Under the pieces are notes generated by a model, which saw only the letters and a list, made by a program, of their open reading frames with translations, was not told the origin of the DNA and searched no databases. Shown piece after piece: positions 52,025 to 61,899 of a DNA stretch of 64,000 nucleotides. Source of the stretch: Methylosinus sp. Ce-a6 (GTDB taxonomy: Bacteria; Pseudomonadota; Alphaproteobacteria; Rhizobiales; Beijerinckiaceae); NCBI RefSeq assembly GCF_009811655.1, contig NZ_BGJX01000005.1:119836-183835 (forward strand). The letters run 5' to 3'. A program made the position numbers and the translations under genes. The stretch's first letter is position 1, and every line of letters begins with the position of its first letter.

Positions 52025-53590
52025 TCACGCCGCCTCTGGTCCCTCCTCCACATAGCGCGGGAAGACGGGGGCCGGCGGCGGCAGCGGCGCGCCGGGGGCG
52101 AGCGCCTGCGCCTCGCCCGCATGGGCGAAATCGCGCGCGTCGGCCGGAACGCCGAGCAGCCCAAGCAAGCTGGAGGCCGCGCCCGGAAGGAAGGGCTGCA
52201 GCGGGATCGCCAGCCGCCGCAGCGCCTCCGCCGTCACATAGAGGATCGTCTCCATGCGCTTCGGGTCGGTCTTCTTCTTGGCCCAGGGCTCCTCGCCGGC
52301 GAAATAGCGATTGGCCTCGGCGACGACGCGGAACAGCTCGGCGAGCGCCAGATGCGGCGCATAGGCGTCCATCGCCTCGCGCGCCTTGCCGAGCGCGGCC
52401 GAGGCTTCGGCGAGCAGCGCGCGGTCGGCCTCGGTCAATTCGCCGGGCGAAGGGACGGCGCCGCCGCAATTCTTGGCGATCATCGACAGCGAGCGCTGCG
52501 CCAGATTGCCGAGGTCATTGGCGAGATCGGCGTTGATGCGACTGACGATCGCCTCATGCGAATAATTGCCGTCCTGGCCGAAGGGAACTTCGCGCAGGAA
52601 GAAATAGCGCAGCTGGTCGACGCCGTAGCGCCCGGCGAGATCGATCGGATCGATGACATTGCCGACGGATTTCGACATTTTCTCGCCGCGGCTGAACAGA
52701 TGGCCGTGCACGACGATGTGCTTGGGCAGCGGCAGGCCGGCCGACATCAGAAAGGCCGGCCAATAGACCGCGTGGAACCGCGTGATGTCCTTGCCGATGA
52801 CATGGGCGTCGGCCGGCCAGAAGCGGGCGCGCTCCCCCTCCCCGGTCAGAAACCCCGTCGCGGTGATGTAATTGGTGAGCGCGTCGACCCACACATACAT
52901 CACATGCTGCGCATTGGTCTGCGGCTTCGGCGGGACCGGAATGCCCCAGTCGAAAGTGGTGCGGCTGATCGAGAGGTCGGTCAGGCCGCGCTTCACGAAG
53001 GAGACGATCTCGTTCTTGTATTTCTCGGGCGTGATGAAATCGGAATGCGCCTCGTAATGGGCGAGCAGCTTCTCCTGATAGGACGAGAGCTTGAAGAACC
53101 AGCTCTCCTCCTCCACCCATTCGACCGGCGTGCCGGTCGGCGCGAGCTTCTTGCCCTCGACCTCGGCGATCTCGCCCTCGTCGTAATAGGCCTCGTCGCG
53201 AACCGAGTACCAGCCCGAATATTTGGCGAGATAAATGTCGCCCGCCGCCTCCATGCGCCGCCAGATCTCCAGCGCCGCCGCCGCATGGCGCGGCTGCGTC
53301 GTGCGCACGACATCGTCGGCGGGCGCGTTCAGCGTCTCGCCCATGGTCTGGAACTGGTCAGCGGTGCGGTCGGCGAGCTGCTGCGGGGTCAGCCCCTCGC
53401 GCTCGGCGGTGCGCTGCATCTTCTGGCCGTGCTCGTCCATTCCGGTCACGAACAGCACGTCGAAGCCGTCGAGCCGCTTGAAGCGCGCGAAGGCGTCGGT
53501 CGCGATGCGTTCATACGCATGACCGATATGCGGGGCGCCATTCGCGTAAGGAATGGCGGTGGTGATCATGAAGGTCGGACGTTCAGCCAT
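52025..53590 (-). CDS. metG: Methionyl-tRNA synthetase
   Basis: The protein has 521 residues, the short class without the dimerising C-terminal domain. [27 protein letters not shown] holds the HIGH motif and [14 protein letters not shown] the KMSKS motif. It lacks the four-cysteine zinc knuckle of the long form, as expected for the alphaproteobacterial type. It charges tRNA-Met for initiation and elongation. Confidence 0.97.
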   Translation of the reverse strand: MAERPTFMITTAIPYANGAPHIGHAYERIATDAFARFKRLDGFDVLFVTGMDEHGQKMQRTAEREGLTPQQLADRTADQFQTMGETLNAPADDVVRTTQPRHAAAALEIWRRMEAAGDIYLAKYSGWYSVRDEAYYDEGEIAEVEGKKLAPTGTPVEWVEEESWFFKLSSYQEKLLAHYEAHSDFITPEKYKNEIVSFVKRGLTDLSISRTTFDWGIPVPPKPQTNAQHVMYVWVDALTNYITATGFLTGEGERARFWPADAHVIGKDITRFHAVYWPAFLMSAGLPLPKHIVVHGHLFSRGEKMSKSVGNVIDPIDLAGRYGVDQLRYFFLREVPFGQDGNYSHEAIVSRINADLANDLGNLAQRSLSMIAKNCGGAVPSPGELTEADRALLAEASAALGKAREAMDAYAPHLALAELFRVVAEANRYFAGEEPWAKKKTDPKRMETILYVTAEALRRLAIPLQPFLPGAASSLLGLLGVPADARDFAHAGEAQALAPGAPLPPPAPVFPRYVEEGPEAA

Positions 53591-53665
53591 AAGACTCGTC
53601 TACCGCGCTTTGCGGCCGCGGGAAAGCGGCAAGGGTGCGGCGCAGCATAATTCCGCTCGGCGCCC

Positions 53666-54181
53666 TCAGAGAAATTCCGTGAGCGCCGCGCGCCAATGTT
53701 CGAGCTTGCGCTCGAAGGGCATGGCCGCATGGGCGGGGCTCGTCGAAGGAAGGATCGAGCTTTGCGGCGCGAATGAGCGAAGAGTCGGCGCGACCTTGCG
53801 GCGGAACAAATCGCCGGCCTTGGCGCCGTTGAGACATATCAGGGCGATATCGGGGTGCGCGGCGAGAAAGCCGGCGAAGTCATTCGTCTCGACGCTGGCG
53901 ACGTCGATTCTCTGGTCCAGGCTGCCCGGCCGGCGCCCTTGCGCGCAAACGTCCCACAGCGCGACGCCTCTCTCCATCAGTCGCGCGAGGCGCTCCTCAT
54001 AGGGAAGCTCCGGCGCCGCGCCGAAGAGCCGCCCCATGATCGGCCAGAAGGCGTTGCGCGGCTGCGCGTAATATTGGACGCGCGCCAGCGAGACCTGTCC
54101 CGGCAGCGAGCCGAGGATCAGCACGCGAGCGTCCGCGCGCGCGACGGGCGGGAAGCCTTTCGAAGTGGGAACGAGGTCCAA
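53666..54181 (-). CDS. DNA-deoxyinosine/uracil glycosylase family protein
   Basis: A 171-residue protein of the UDG superfamily. RVLILGSLPGQVSLARVQYYAQPRNAFWPIMGRLF is motif 1 of the hypoxanthine-DNA glycosylase group, and ILPSTSPAHA is the second catalytic loop. It removes deaminated bases such as hypoxanthine. It lies between holB and metG in the same orientation, 8 bases after holB, and is probably co-transcribed with them. Confidence 0.87.
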   Translation of the reverse strand: MDLVPTSKGFPPVARADARVLILGSLPGQVSLARVQYYAQPRNAFWPIMGRLFGAAPELPYEERLARLMERGVALWDVCAQGRRPGSLDQRIDVASVETNDFAGFLAAHPDIALICLNGAKAGDLFRRKVAPTLRSFAPQSSILPSTSPAHAAMPFERKLEHWRAALTEFL

Positions 54182-54189
54182 CGAAATCT

Positions 54190-55266
54190 CTATCGTCTCG
54201 TCGCCTCTTCGAGATCGGCGAAGACCTGCAGAATGAGCCCGCGCTTGTCGAAGTTGAAGACTTCCGTGTCTCGCGCCGCTTCGCTGATGCGCTCCCAGGC
54301 GCGCGCGTAGGGGACGAGGCTCGCCGCGCCCGCCCCCTCGCCAGCCTGCGTCCGCACCGTGCGATCCAGATAGCGATAGAGCCCGGTCATGAAGGTCTCG
54401 TAGGCGGCCTCATTGTCGCGCCCGGTCAGGCGGTCGGCGAGCGAATGCACGGCGAGCCAATCGACCTGCGGCAGGCGCGAGAACATCGCCCTGAGCGCCG
54501 CGTCGAAGGCGACGCCGTCGCCGTCCAAGAGCCGCAGCGCCTCGCGCACCGAGCCTTCCGACCCCGCAGCGGCTCCGCGCAGCGTCGCTTCCGGCAGGTC
54601 GCGCCAGGGCGCCCCGAGCGCGCGGATCGCGGCGACGACATCCGCCTCCGCGAGCGGCGCCAGCGCGAGCTTGCGGCAGCGCGAGCGGATCGTCGGCAGC
54701 ACGCGGCCCGGCTGATGGGCGACGAGCAGGAACAGCGAGCGCGCCGGCGGCTCCTCGATCAGCTTCAGCAAAGCGTTGGCGCTGGAGCGGTTGAGATCGT
54801 CGACGCAATCCACAATGGCGACGCGCCAGCCGCCCTCGCCCGAGCTCTGGTGGAAGAGGTGGATGAGCTTTCGCACATCCTCGATGCGGATTTCGGTGAA
54901 ATGCTTCTTCGTCTTCTCGTTCCACTCTCGGCGCAGCAGAAAGAGATCGGGCAGCGCCAGCGCGGCGACGCGCCGGCTGACCATGGCCTCCTCCGAAACG
55001 AGGAAGGACCCCGCGCTCGCCGCCTCCGGCGCGGAAGGATCGGGATGGGCGAGCAGGAAGCGCGCGAGCCGCCAGGCGAGCGTCGCCTTGCCGATCCCCT
55101 CCGGCCCGCCGATGAGAATGGCCTGGGGCATCTTGCCGCGCCGAAACGCGTCGAGGAGCTCGCTCTCGGCCGCCGCATGTCCGAACAGCGCATGGGTCTC
55201 GCGCGGATGCGGGACATCGGCGAAACGGTCGCTCTCGGGCGGCGCGTCGACGCTGTCGCGCTTCAC
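54190..55266 (-). CDS. holB: DNA polymerase III delta' subunit
   Basis: The protein has 358 residues. The AAA+ clamp-loader core has a modified Walker A (GGPEGIGKATLAWRLARFL), the VDCVDDLNRSSANALLKLIEEPP region and the sensor SRCRKL stretch. The four-Cys zinc module of longer delta' proteins is not seen, as usual in alphaproteobacteria. The GTG at 55266 overlaps the tmk stop (GTGA). It loads the sliding clamp for DnaE. Confidence 0.94.
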   Translation of the reverse strand: MKRDSVDAPPESDRFADVPHPRETHALFGHAAAESELLDAFRRGKMPQAILIGGPEGIGKATLAWRLARFLLAHPDPSAPEAASAGSFLVSEEAMVSRRVAALALPDLFLLRREWNEKTKKHFTEIRIEDVRKLIHLFHQSSGEGGWRVAIVDCVDDLNRSSANALLKLIEEPPARSLFLLVAHQPGRVLPTIRSRCRKLALAPLAEADVVAAIRALGAPWRDLPEATLRGAAAGSEGSVREALRLLDGDGVAFDAALRAMFSRLPQVDWLAVHSLADRLTGRDNEAAYETFMTGLYRYLDRTVRTQAGEGAGAASLVPYARAWERISEAARDTEVFNFDKRGLILQVFADLEEATRR

Positions 55267-55982
55267 GCGAACACGCTCTTTACGGGAATGACGATTTCGG
55301 GCCGAAAGAAGCGCGCTTCGACGATGTGCCAGATCGCTTCGGCCACTTCCTGCTCCGGCGCGAGCGCGTCGACGACGCAGCAGCGGCCGGGCTCGCTCGC
55401 GGCGATGTCGAGATAGGCCTGGCGCAGGCCGCGATGGAATTCGAGCCCTTCTCGCTCGAAACGATCGGCGGCCTCGTCCGGCGCGCGGCGGCGCTCGGCG
55501 CGCGTGAGGCCGATCTCGGGCGGCAGATCGAGGATGATGGTCAAGTCGGGCGCGGCGCCCATCAGCGCGACGCGCTCCAGCAGAGCGATCAGCCGCGGAT
55601 CGACGCCGCCGCGCGCGCCCTGATAGGCGCGCGTCGAATCGGCGAAACGGTCGCAGATGACCCAGGCGCCGCGGGCGAGCGCCGGCTTGATCAGCCGGTC
55701 GAGATGGTCGATGCGCGCCGCCGAGAACAGGATCGCCTCGCCGAGCGGGCCGAGAGAGGCCGCCTTGCCGCCGAGCAGCGCCTCGCGCAGCGCCTCGGCG
55801 TGCGGCGAGCCGCCGGGCTCGCGCGTCGCGATCGCCTCCACGCCCTTCAAGGCGAGGCGTTCTTGCAGGCGGCGCATCTGCGTCGACTTGCCGGCGCCTT
55901 CGCCGCCCTCGAGCGTGACGAATTTGCCGGCGCGGCCCTTGTCCTGCCCACGCGCCGGGCCGAGCGGCGGCTCGGCGCTCAT
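55263..55982 (-). CDS. tmk: Thymidylate kinase
   Basis: The protein has 239 residues. FVTLEGGEGAGKSTQMRRL is the P-loop, REPGGSPHAEALREALL the DRX-like/LID region start, and VICDRFADSTRAYQGARGG the dTMP-binding motif. It makes dTDP for DNA synthesis. It overlaps the carboxypeptidase gene upstream (ATGA) and holB downstream, a conserved arrangement. Confidence 0.96.
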   Translation of the reverse strand: MSAEPPLGPARGQDKGRAGKFVTLEGGEGAGKSTQMRRLQERLALKGVEAIATREPGGSPHAEALREALLGGKAASLGPLGEAILFSAARIDHLDRLIKPALARGAWVICDRFADSTRAYQGARGGVDPRLIALLERVALMGAAPDLTIILDLPPEIGLTRAERRRAPDEAADRFEREGLEFHRGLRQAYLDIAASEPGRCCVVDALAPEQEVAEAIWHIVEARFFRPEIVIPVKSVFA

Positions 55983-57187
55983 TGCTTCTTCGACAGCTTG
56001 TTGTGAATGGCGCCGGCCGCATACTCATAGGCCGCGTCGAAGGCGCGGCTCGGGAGCGAACCCTTCTCGATCGTCTCGGCGGCTTCGAGCGGCTGCTCGA
56101 GCACGACGGTCGAGCCGCGGCGGACCTCGAGCCTGGCGACCTTCGTCCCAGCCTCTACGGGAGCGATCAGCGGTCCCTCATAGACGATTTTACCGGTGAG
56201 CTTCTCGGAGCCGCCGCCGCGTTGCAGCAGCACTTTCACATCCGTCGGCGAGGTCAGCGGCACGGAGCCGGAGGCGCCGCCATAGACCTGCGCCGAGCCG
56301 ATCGGCTCGCCCGCCTTGAACAGGGGCTTCTCCTCGAAATTGCGGAAGCCCCATTGCAGGAGCTTACGGGCCTCTTCGGCGCGGTCCTTGGCGGTGCGCA
56401 GCCCATAGACTGCGACGATGAGGCGGCGGTCGTCCTGCACCGCGGAGCCCACCATGCCATAGCCGGAATCGTCGATATTGCCGGTCTTCAGCCCGTCCGC
56501 GCCGATGCTCATGGTGAGCAGCGGATTGCGGTTCTGCTGGCGGATCTTGTTCCAGGTGAACTCTTTCTCGCCGAAATAGCGGTAGAGGTCCGGATAGGTC
56601 TTGATGACATGCGCCGAGAGCTGGACCATCTCGCGCGGGGTCACCTTCTGGTCGGGCGCCGCCTGCCCCCAGGGATTGCCGAAGACCGATTTGGTCAGGC
56701 CGAGCTCGGAGGCGCGCTTGTTCATGCGGCCGACGAAAGCCTCCTCGGAGCCGGCGACGCCTTCGGCGAGCGTGATCGCCGCGTCATTGCCGGAGTCGAC
56801 CACGAGGCCCCGGATCAGATCCTCGACCCGCACCTTGCTGTTCACCAAGAGGAACATGGCCGAGCCGCCCGCCGGCGCGCCGCCGCTGCGCCAGGCGTGC
56901 TCCGAGACGGTGAATTCGTCGTCGAGCTTCAGCCGCCCTTCGGCGATCTCGTGGAACACGACCTCGGCGGTCATGATCTTCACCGTGGAGGCGGGCGTCA
57001 CATATTCGTCGGCGCCCTTTTCGAGCAGCACCGTATGCGTTCCCGCATCCACGAGAATGGCGCGCGGCGCGGCGGTCTGGAAGCCCTCGGCGAAGCCCGC
57101 CGCCGGCGCGACGAGAGCGGCCGCCGAAACAATGCCGAGCAGGGCCATGCCGAAACGTATGAGAGATTTGGGAAGGGAGACAGGCAC
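55979..57187 (-). CDS. D-alanyl-D-alanine carboxypeptidase (DacC type)
   Basis: The protein has 402 residues. A signal peptide (FGMALLGIVSAAALVAPAAGFA) is followed by the S11 domain with STVK (TPASTVKIM), SGN (VDSGNDAAI) and KTG (GLKTGNID). The C-terminal PBP5-like beta domain (VLLQRGGGSEKLTGKIVYEGPLIAPV) and an amphipathic anchor (AAYEYAAGAIHNKLSKKQ) complete it. I chose the GTG at 57187, which has AGAAGG upstream and begins just before the signal. It is the second such enzyme in the window. Confidence 0.93.
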   Translation of the reverse strand: MPVSLPKSLIRFGMALLGIVSAAALVAPAAGFAEGFQTAAPRAILVDAGTHTVLLEKGADEYVTPASTVKIMTAEVVFHEIAEGRLKLDDEFTVSEHAWRSGGAPAGGSAMFLLVNSKVRVEDLIRGLVVDSGNDAAITLAEGVAGSEEAFVGRMNKRASELGLTKSVFGNPWGQAAPDQKVTPREMVQLSAHVIKTYPDLYRYFGEKEFTWNKIRQQNRNPLLTMSIGADGLKTGNIDDSGYGMVGSAVQDDRRLIVAVYGLRTAKDRAEEARKLLQWGFRNFEEKPLFKAGEPIGSAQVYGGASGSVPLTSPTDVKVLLQRGGGSEKLTGKIVYEGPLIAPVEAGTKVARLEVRRGSTVVLEQPLEAAETIEKGSLPSRAFDAAYEYAAGAIHNKLSKKQ

Positions 57188-57327
57188 GCGTCTTTCGCCT
57201 TCTCGTTCGAAACGCCGTCGCAGCGCGCCGACGGCTCCACGCAATGAGTTTCGCTGAAATGTGGCGCGTCGGGCGGCAGAAAGCAACGGTCCTGCGCCGA
57301 GCCCGGTCGATCGGGGCGCGGTCGAGG

Positions 57328-58263
57328 TTAATTGAGCGCTTGTCTCAGCCGAACGCCGCGCGACGCCGTCCCGAGATCGAAAGGCCGCGAGGGCGGCAGC
57401 GGCGCGCTCTTGGCCATGGCCAACGCCTTGGCCGATACGGGCGTTGGAATGCTGGACACGGGCTCTTTCGCAACCGCGCGCGCTTCGGCGCGGGAGGCGA
57501 CCTCTTCTTCCCGTTCCCGCGCTTCGGCCCGCGTGGCGGCCGCGCGTTCGGCGCGTTCGCTCTGCTGCGCCTCCTCCTCCGCGCTCTCGCGCCGGGCCAT
57601 GCGGCTCGGCTGCTCGCGAAGATTGGCGGCGACCATGATCGGCGCGCCGCCCGGAAGCGTCGCGGGCCTGCCGTCCTCGCGCAGCGTCGCCAGCAGCTTG
57701 GCGTCGTCGGACCCCTCGAGGGCCGCGCGGCCGACATAGTCCACCTTCACCTTGGCCGTGCCGATCCGGTGGAAATCGAGCGCCTCGGCGACGCGCTGCG
57801 AGACGTCCATCACGCGTCCGCCGTGATAGGGGCCGCGGTCGTTGACGCGCACGATCATCGAGTGGTGGTTGCGCAGATTGGTGATCCGCGCATAGCTCGG
57901 CAGCGGCATCGTCGGATGGGCGGCGCTGATCGAGGCGCTGTCGAACACCTCGCCATTGGCCGTCTTGCGTCCGTGGAAGTCCGCCCCGTACCAGGAGGCG
58001 AGTCCGACGGCCGAATAGGCCTTCTCGCTCGGATAATAGGTCGTTCCGGCGATCTGATAGGGCTTGCCCACCATGTAATAGCCGCCGCCGCGCGGAACCT
58101 CCTCGCCTTCGGCGACGACGCGCGGACTCGGCGCGACGCCATAGCGCGGATCGATCTGCGCGCGCGCTGTGCGATGGCCGGAGGGCGGAGCGGAAGAGCA
58201 GCCCGCCAGCGCGCAGAGGCCGAGAAGAACGAAAGAGTTGCGAAGATCCGGCAGTGATCGCAT
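57328..58263 (-). CDS. rlpA: RlpA family lytic transglycosylase lipoprotein
   Basis: The protein has 311 residues. A lipoprotein signal with box LCALAGC is followed by the double-psi beta-barrel domain: GLASWYGADFHGRKTANGEVFD, SYARITNLRNHHSMIVRVNDRGPYHGGRVMDVS, with catalytic candidates in the WYG and DRGP motifs. The C-terminus is low-complexity and charged (REREEEVASRAEARA) and lacks the SPOR domain found in many RlpA proteins. It cleaves peptide-free glycan at septa. Confidence 0.9.
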   Translation of the reverse strand: MRSLPDLRNSFVLLGLCALAGCSSAPPSGHRTARAQIDPRYGVAPSPRVVAEGEEVPRGGGYYMVGKPYQIAGTTYYPSEKAYSAVGLASWYGADFHGRKTANGEVFDSASISAAHPTMPLPSYARITNLRNHHSMIVRVNDRGPYHGGRVMDVSQRVAEALDFHRIGTAKVKVDYVGRAALEGSDDAKLLATLREDGRPATLPGGAPIMVAANLREQPSRMARRESAEEEAQQSERAERAAATRAEAREREEEVASRAEARAVAKEPVSSIPTPVSAKALAMAKSAPLPPSRPFDLGTASRGVRLRQALN

Positions 58264-58539
58264 GTCAGGCGCGCATTCGCTCGAAATGGGGGACGGCTCG
58301 CTTCGCTCACGCCGGCCGCAAAACCACGCCTGCGGCGGGCTTCGAAAACCGCGCGATGTCGGCGCGACCGCACGCCGCAATGTCTCGCGCCCGCATTACT
58401 CGAGAGTTAACGCTCCTCGCGCCCCCTCTCTCGCATCCTCGAGCTTTGCCATGAGAGCGAGCGATTGCGACCAAATTGCGACGCGAACGCCCCGCTCCAC
58501 CGCGTCTTTGCCCCGGAATCGGCCGGCGCAGCACGGCGT

Positions 58540-60360
58540 TCACCATGTTTCGCGTTCGGCCCGGGCGAGATCGACGATGCGCGTCTCGACCCGCTCGGCG
58601 CCGCGAAACACATTCGTTCCCACTCGCGCCGCGACATGCAGCAGCCGCCCGCGGCCAGCGAGCAGCGCGTCGCCGATCGCGGTTCCCGCCGCGCGAAAGG
58701 CGATGGCGTCGAGCCGCGCGCCGTCGCCCGACTGGAGCCGCGCCCGCACATGGGATGCGCCCACGACAGCGGCGTCGAGGATGCGATGATCCGGGAAGAC
58801 GAAGAGCGGCTCGGGATTTCCCGCGCCGAAGGGCCCGGCCCGCTCGAGCGCGCGCGCGAATTCGACGCTCGCGCCGCGCGCCGTCAGGGCGCCGTCGACG
58901 AGCAGCGCGTCGGCGTCGCGGGCGCGTTCGACATCTTCCTGAAGCGCGTCGTTCATGAAGGCGCGGAACGCCTCCAGCCGCCCCCTCGCCAGCGTGACGC
59001 CGGCCGCCATCGCATGTCCGCCGCCCTTCTCGAGGAGGCCCTCCTCGACGGCGAGCCGCACCGTGCGGCCGAGATCGACGCCGCTCGAGGCTCTGCCCGA
59101 GCCTGAGCAAACTTCACCTGCTTTTGCAATGACAAAGGCGGGAATCTTGAACTTGTCCTTCAAGCGCGAGGCGATGATTCCGACGATGCCCGGATGCCAT
59201 CCCTCGCCGGCGACGACGAGACAGGAGAGGCGGTTGGAGCGCATCAGCTGCCTGTCCGCCTCGGCCTCGGCCTCCTCGAGCGTCGCCTTCTCCAGCGCCT
59301 GGCGCTCGCCATTCAGCCGATCGAGCTCGGCGGCGATGCGCGCCGCCTCGCCGTGGTCGCGCAGCGTCAGCAGGCGCGCGCCGAGCGCCGCGTCGCCGAT
59401 GCGTCCGCCGGCGTTTATGCGCGGCCCGAGCGCGAAGCCGAGGTGATAGGCGCGCGGCGGTCCGTCTACCCGCGCCGCGTCGAGCAGCGCCGCAAGGCCG
59501 ATGCGCGTCCTGCCCCGCATGACGGCGAGGCCTTTCACCACGAAAGCGCGGTTGAGGCCATGCAGCCGCGCGACATCGGCGATCGTCGCCAGCGCGACGA
59601 GGTCGAGGCCGGCGAGGAGATCGGGCTCGGCCCGCGCGCTCGCCCAATAGCCGCGCCGGCGCAGCTCGCGGGCCAGCGCCGCGAGGGTGAGGAAGGCCAC
59701 CCCCGCTGCGCAGAGATGGCCGAGGCCCGAGAGGTCGTCCGCCCGATTGGGATTGACGACGATGGCGTCTGGAAGAACCTCCGGCGCCTGATGGTGATCG
59801 ACGACGATCACGTCGAGGCCCGACGCGCGGGCGGCGGCGAGGGCGGCATGGCTCGTCGTCCCGCAATCGAGCGTCACCAGAAGGCCGGCGCCCCGCGCCC
59901 GCAGCTCCGCGATCGCCTCGGCGTTCGGCCCATAGCCCTCGAGGATGCGGTCAGGAATATGGAGAAAGGGTCGCGGGCAGTCCGCTGCCTCGAGAAATTC
60001 GACGAAGAGCGCGGAGGAGCAGGCTCCGTCGACGTCGTAATCGCCGAAGAGGGCGATCTGCTCGCCGGTCTCGACCGCCCGCGCCAACCGCACGACCGCG
60101 GCCTCCATGTCCTGGAGGACGAGCGGGTCGGGCATGAGCGTCCGCAATGTCGGATCGAGATAGGCGGCGGCTGTCTCCGCCGTCACGCCCCGCCCCGCAA
60201 GCGCGCGCGCCAGCAGATCGCCGCCGCCATGGAGCTGGGCGATGGCCTCGGCCTGCGCCTCCTCATGCAGCCGCAGCCGCGCGCGCCAGGGCCGGCCGGA
60301 GATCGAGCGCTCGACGCCGAGGAACGGCGGGCGGTCGGTCGCGGCGATCTTGTCTAGCAT
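58540..60360 (-). CDS. recJ: Single-stranded-DNA exonuclease RecJ
   Basis: The protein has 606 residues. The DHH domain has FGDYDVDGACSSALFVEF and VDHHQAPEVLPDAIVVNPNR; the DHHA1 domain has SGSGRASSGVDLGRTV and GGGHAMAAG. The C-terminal OB-like region follows. It degrades 5' single-stranded DNA in recombination and repair. The length is normal. Confidence 0.96.
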   Translation of the reverse strand: MLDKIAATDRPPFLGVERSISGRPWRARLRLHEEAQAEAIAQLHGGGDLLARALAGRGVTAETAAAYLDPTLRTLMPDPLVLQDMEAAVVRLARAVETGEQIALFGDYDVDGACSSALFVEFLEAADCPRPFLHIPDRILEGYGPNAEAIAELRARGAGLLVTLDCGTTSHAALAAARASGLDVIVVDHHQAPEVLPDAIVVNPNRADDLSGLGHLCAAGVAFLTLAALARELRRRGYWASARAEPDLLAGLDLVALATIADVARLHGLNRAFVVKGLAVMRGRTRIGLAALLDAARVDGPPRAYHLGFALGPRINAGGRIGDAALGARLLTLRDHGEAARIAAELDRLNGERQALEKATLEEAEAEADRQLMRSNRLSCLVVAGEGWHPGIVGIIASRLKDKFKIPAFVIAKAGEVCSGSGRASSGVDLGRTVRLAVEEGLLEKGGGHAMAAGVTLARGRLEAFRAFMNDALQEDVERARDADALLVDGALTARGASVEFARALERAGPFGAGNPEPLFVFPDHRILDAAVVGASHVRARLQSGDGARLDAIAFRAAGTAIGDALLAGRGRLLHVAARVGTNVFRGAERVETRIVDLARAERETW

Positions 60361-60515
60361 CGGGCCCGGCGGGAAAAGAGAATCGTCGCGACAGCATCGG
60401 GGTCCGGCCGCGGCCGGTCAATGCGGCGCAGGCGTCCATCCCCTGTTCTCGCGGCCCCTGTTCTCGCCGCCCCTGTCTTCGTCATCCCTGTCTTCGTCGC
60501 GCGGGGGAAGCGCGC

Positions 60516-61796
60516 TCAGTCGGATGATGGCGCGGTCGGCGGCAGGATCGGATCGCGGCGTTGCGCCGTAGGAAAGCCACGGAACGTCCGCGCGAGGCTC
60601 GCGAGAATGGCCCAGAGCAGCGGCGCCGCCGCGAGACCGAAGAGCACGATCCAACCGCGATTGAGATCGAACCAGCTCGGGCGGACGGGCGGCGCAAATA
60701 TGCGCCGCCGCGCCTCGGCGGCGGCGATCGGTTCAACCGGCTGGGGCGTCGCCGGACCAGAAGTGGTCGGCGCCGGCGGCGCGGCAAGAGGCGTGATCTG
60801 CGCGGCGGGAGGCGGCGTCCACGGCGTGGGAGCGCGCGCCGGCGGCGTATAGGCGACCAGCGTCTCGCCGCCCCGCTCCTCGGATGCGAGCCGTGTCGAG
60901 GCGAGCTCCGCCCGGGTGAGCCAGCGTATGCTCTCGGGCGGGGCGGTCATCATCAGATCGACGACTTCCCTGGTCGCGCCCATCTCGACCAGATAGCTGC
61001 GCACGCTTCGGTAGGTCTCCGGCGAGGCCTTGGCCCGCTCGAGGCGGAGCGGCGCGCTCGTCTCGCGGACCATCACCTTCTCCTGAGAGACGATGCGGTT
61101 CCCCTCGCGCAGCGTGCGGATCTGGTAATAGCGCATCTTCTGCATGATCGTCTGCTCGGGCCTCACGATCTCGTGGACGCCGACAAAGGCTGTCGGGCCC
61201 ACATAGCGACGCGCGCCCGCGGCGAGGACCAGCGTGCAGGCGGAGGCGCAGGCCGCTCGCCAGCCGCGGGCGATCCCGCGCGCTTTCGGCGGCTCGGCTT
61301 TCCCCTTCCCCTTTCGCTTCCCCTGGCCTTTCTCCTTCTCTCGCTCTCGCTCTCGCTCTTGCGCGTTCTTTTTTTCTTGCGCGTTTTCTTGCGCGGCGGG
61401 TTCGGAAGCTGCGGCCGAAGGCTGCGCCGCAAGCGGAAATTCCGTGCGGGCGACCGCGACGTCGAAGCCCCGCGAGCGGATGAGGCGACCGATCGCCATC
61501 GCCGTGAAAACCTCGCCGCCGCCGGAATGGATGAGGATCGGCGGCTTGCGCGGACGCACCGCGTCCATCGCGGCGCGGAACAGGGCGAGCGACTCGGTCC
61601 CGATCTGCCCCTCGGCGTAGATCCATTCCTCGCAATTCGGCTCGCAGCCCGGATAGGCGCCGCGCACGAGCATGACCCGCATCGGCGGGCCGGCGATCGA
61701 GGGACGCGAAGAGGGCTCGGGGACGGGAGGCGAGGCCTCGGCCGGCGCGGCGAGCCAAAGAAGCGAGGCGAGGAGAAAAAGCCGGCTGAAATTCAT
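60516..61796 (-). CDS. ClpP/crotonase-like exported protein with charged insertion
   Basis: The protein has 426 residues. A signal peptide (1-20) is followed by a ClpP-like domain: IYAEGQIG, ILIHSGGGEVFTAMAIGRLIRS, then ACASACTLVLAAG with candidate nucleophile Ser185, and VGVHEIV with a candidate His. Residues 123-175 are an acidic/basic low-complexity insertion between the GGG loop and the Ser, coded by a pyrimidine-rich tract. The C-terminus is proline-rich with one membrane segment (WIVLFGLAAAPLLWAILASL). It may be a periplasmic membrane-bound protease of unknown substrate. Confidence 0.8.
   Translation of the reverse strand: MNFSRLFLLASLLWLAAPAEASPPVPEPSSRPSIAGPPMRVMLVRGAYPGCEPNCEEWIYAEGQIGTESLALFRAAMDAVRPRKPPILIHSGGGEVFTAMAIGRLIRSRGFDVAVARTEFPLAAQPSAAASEPAAQENAQEKKNAQEREREREKEKGQGKRKGKGKAEPPKARGIARGWRAACASACTLVLAAGARRYVGPTAFVGVHEIVRPEQTIMQKMRYYQIRTLREGNRIVSQEKVMVRETSAPLRLERAKASPETYRSVRSYLVEMGATREVVDLMMTAPPESIRWLTRAELASTRLASEERGGETLVAYTPPARAPTPWTPPPAAQITPLAAPPAPTTSGPATPQPVEPIAAAEARRRIFAPPVRPSWFDLNRGWIVLFGLAAAPLLWAILASLARTFRGFPTAQRRDPILPPTAPSSD
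61296..61380. repeat. Pyrimidine-rich low-complexity tract in coding DNA
   Basis: C/T-rich on the plus strand, including three exact TCTCGC units at 61339-61356 and a TTTTTTT-CTTGCGCG repeat behind it. It codes the RERERE-type charged insertion of the ClpP-like protein. Hexamer changes would keep the frame. Confidence 0.7.
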
Positions 61797-61899
61797 GCGT
61801 CTAACGATGTTTCGACAAGCAATGCGCCGACTATAGACGTTCGCGGGCGGCGGGCAAGATCACCTCCCCGGCCGCGGTCGCGCTCGCTACGATCGGCGC

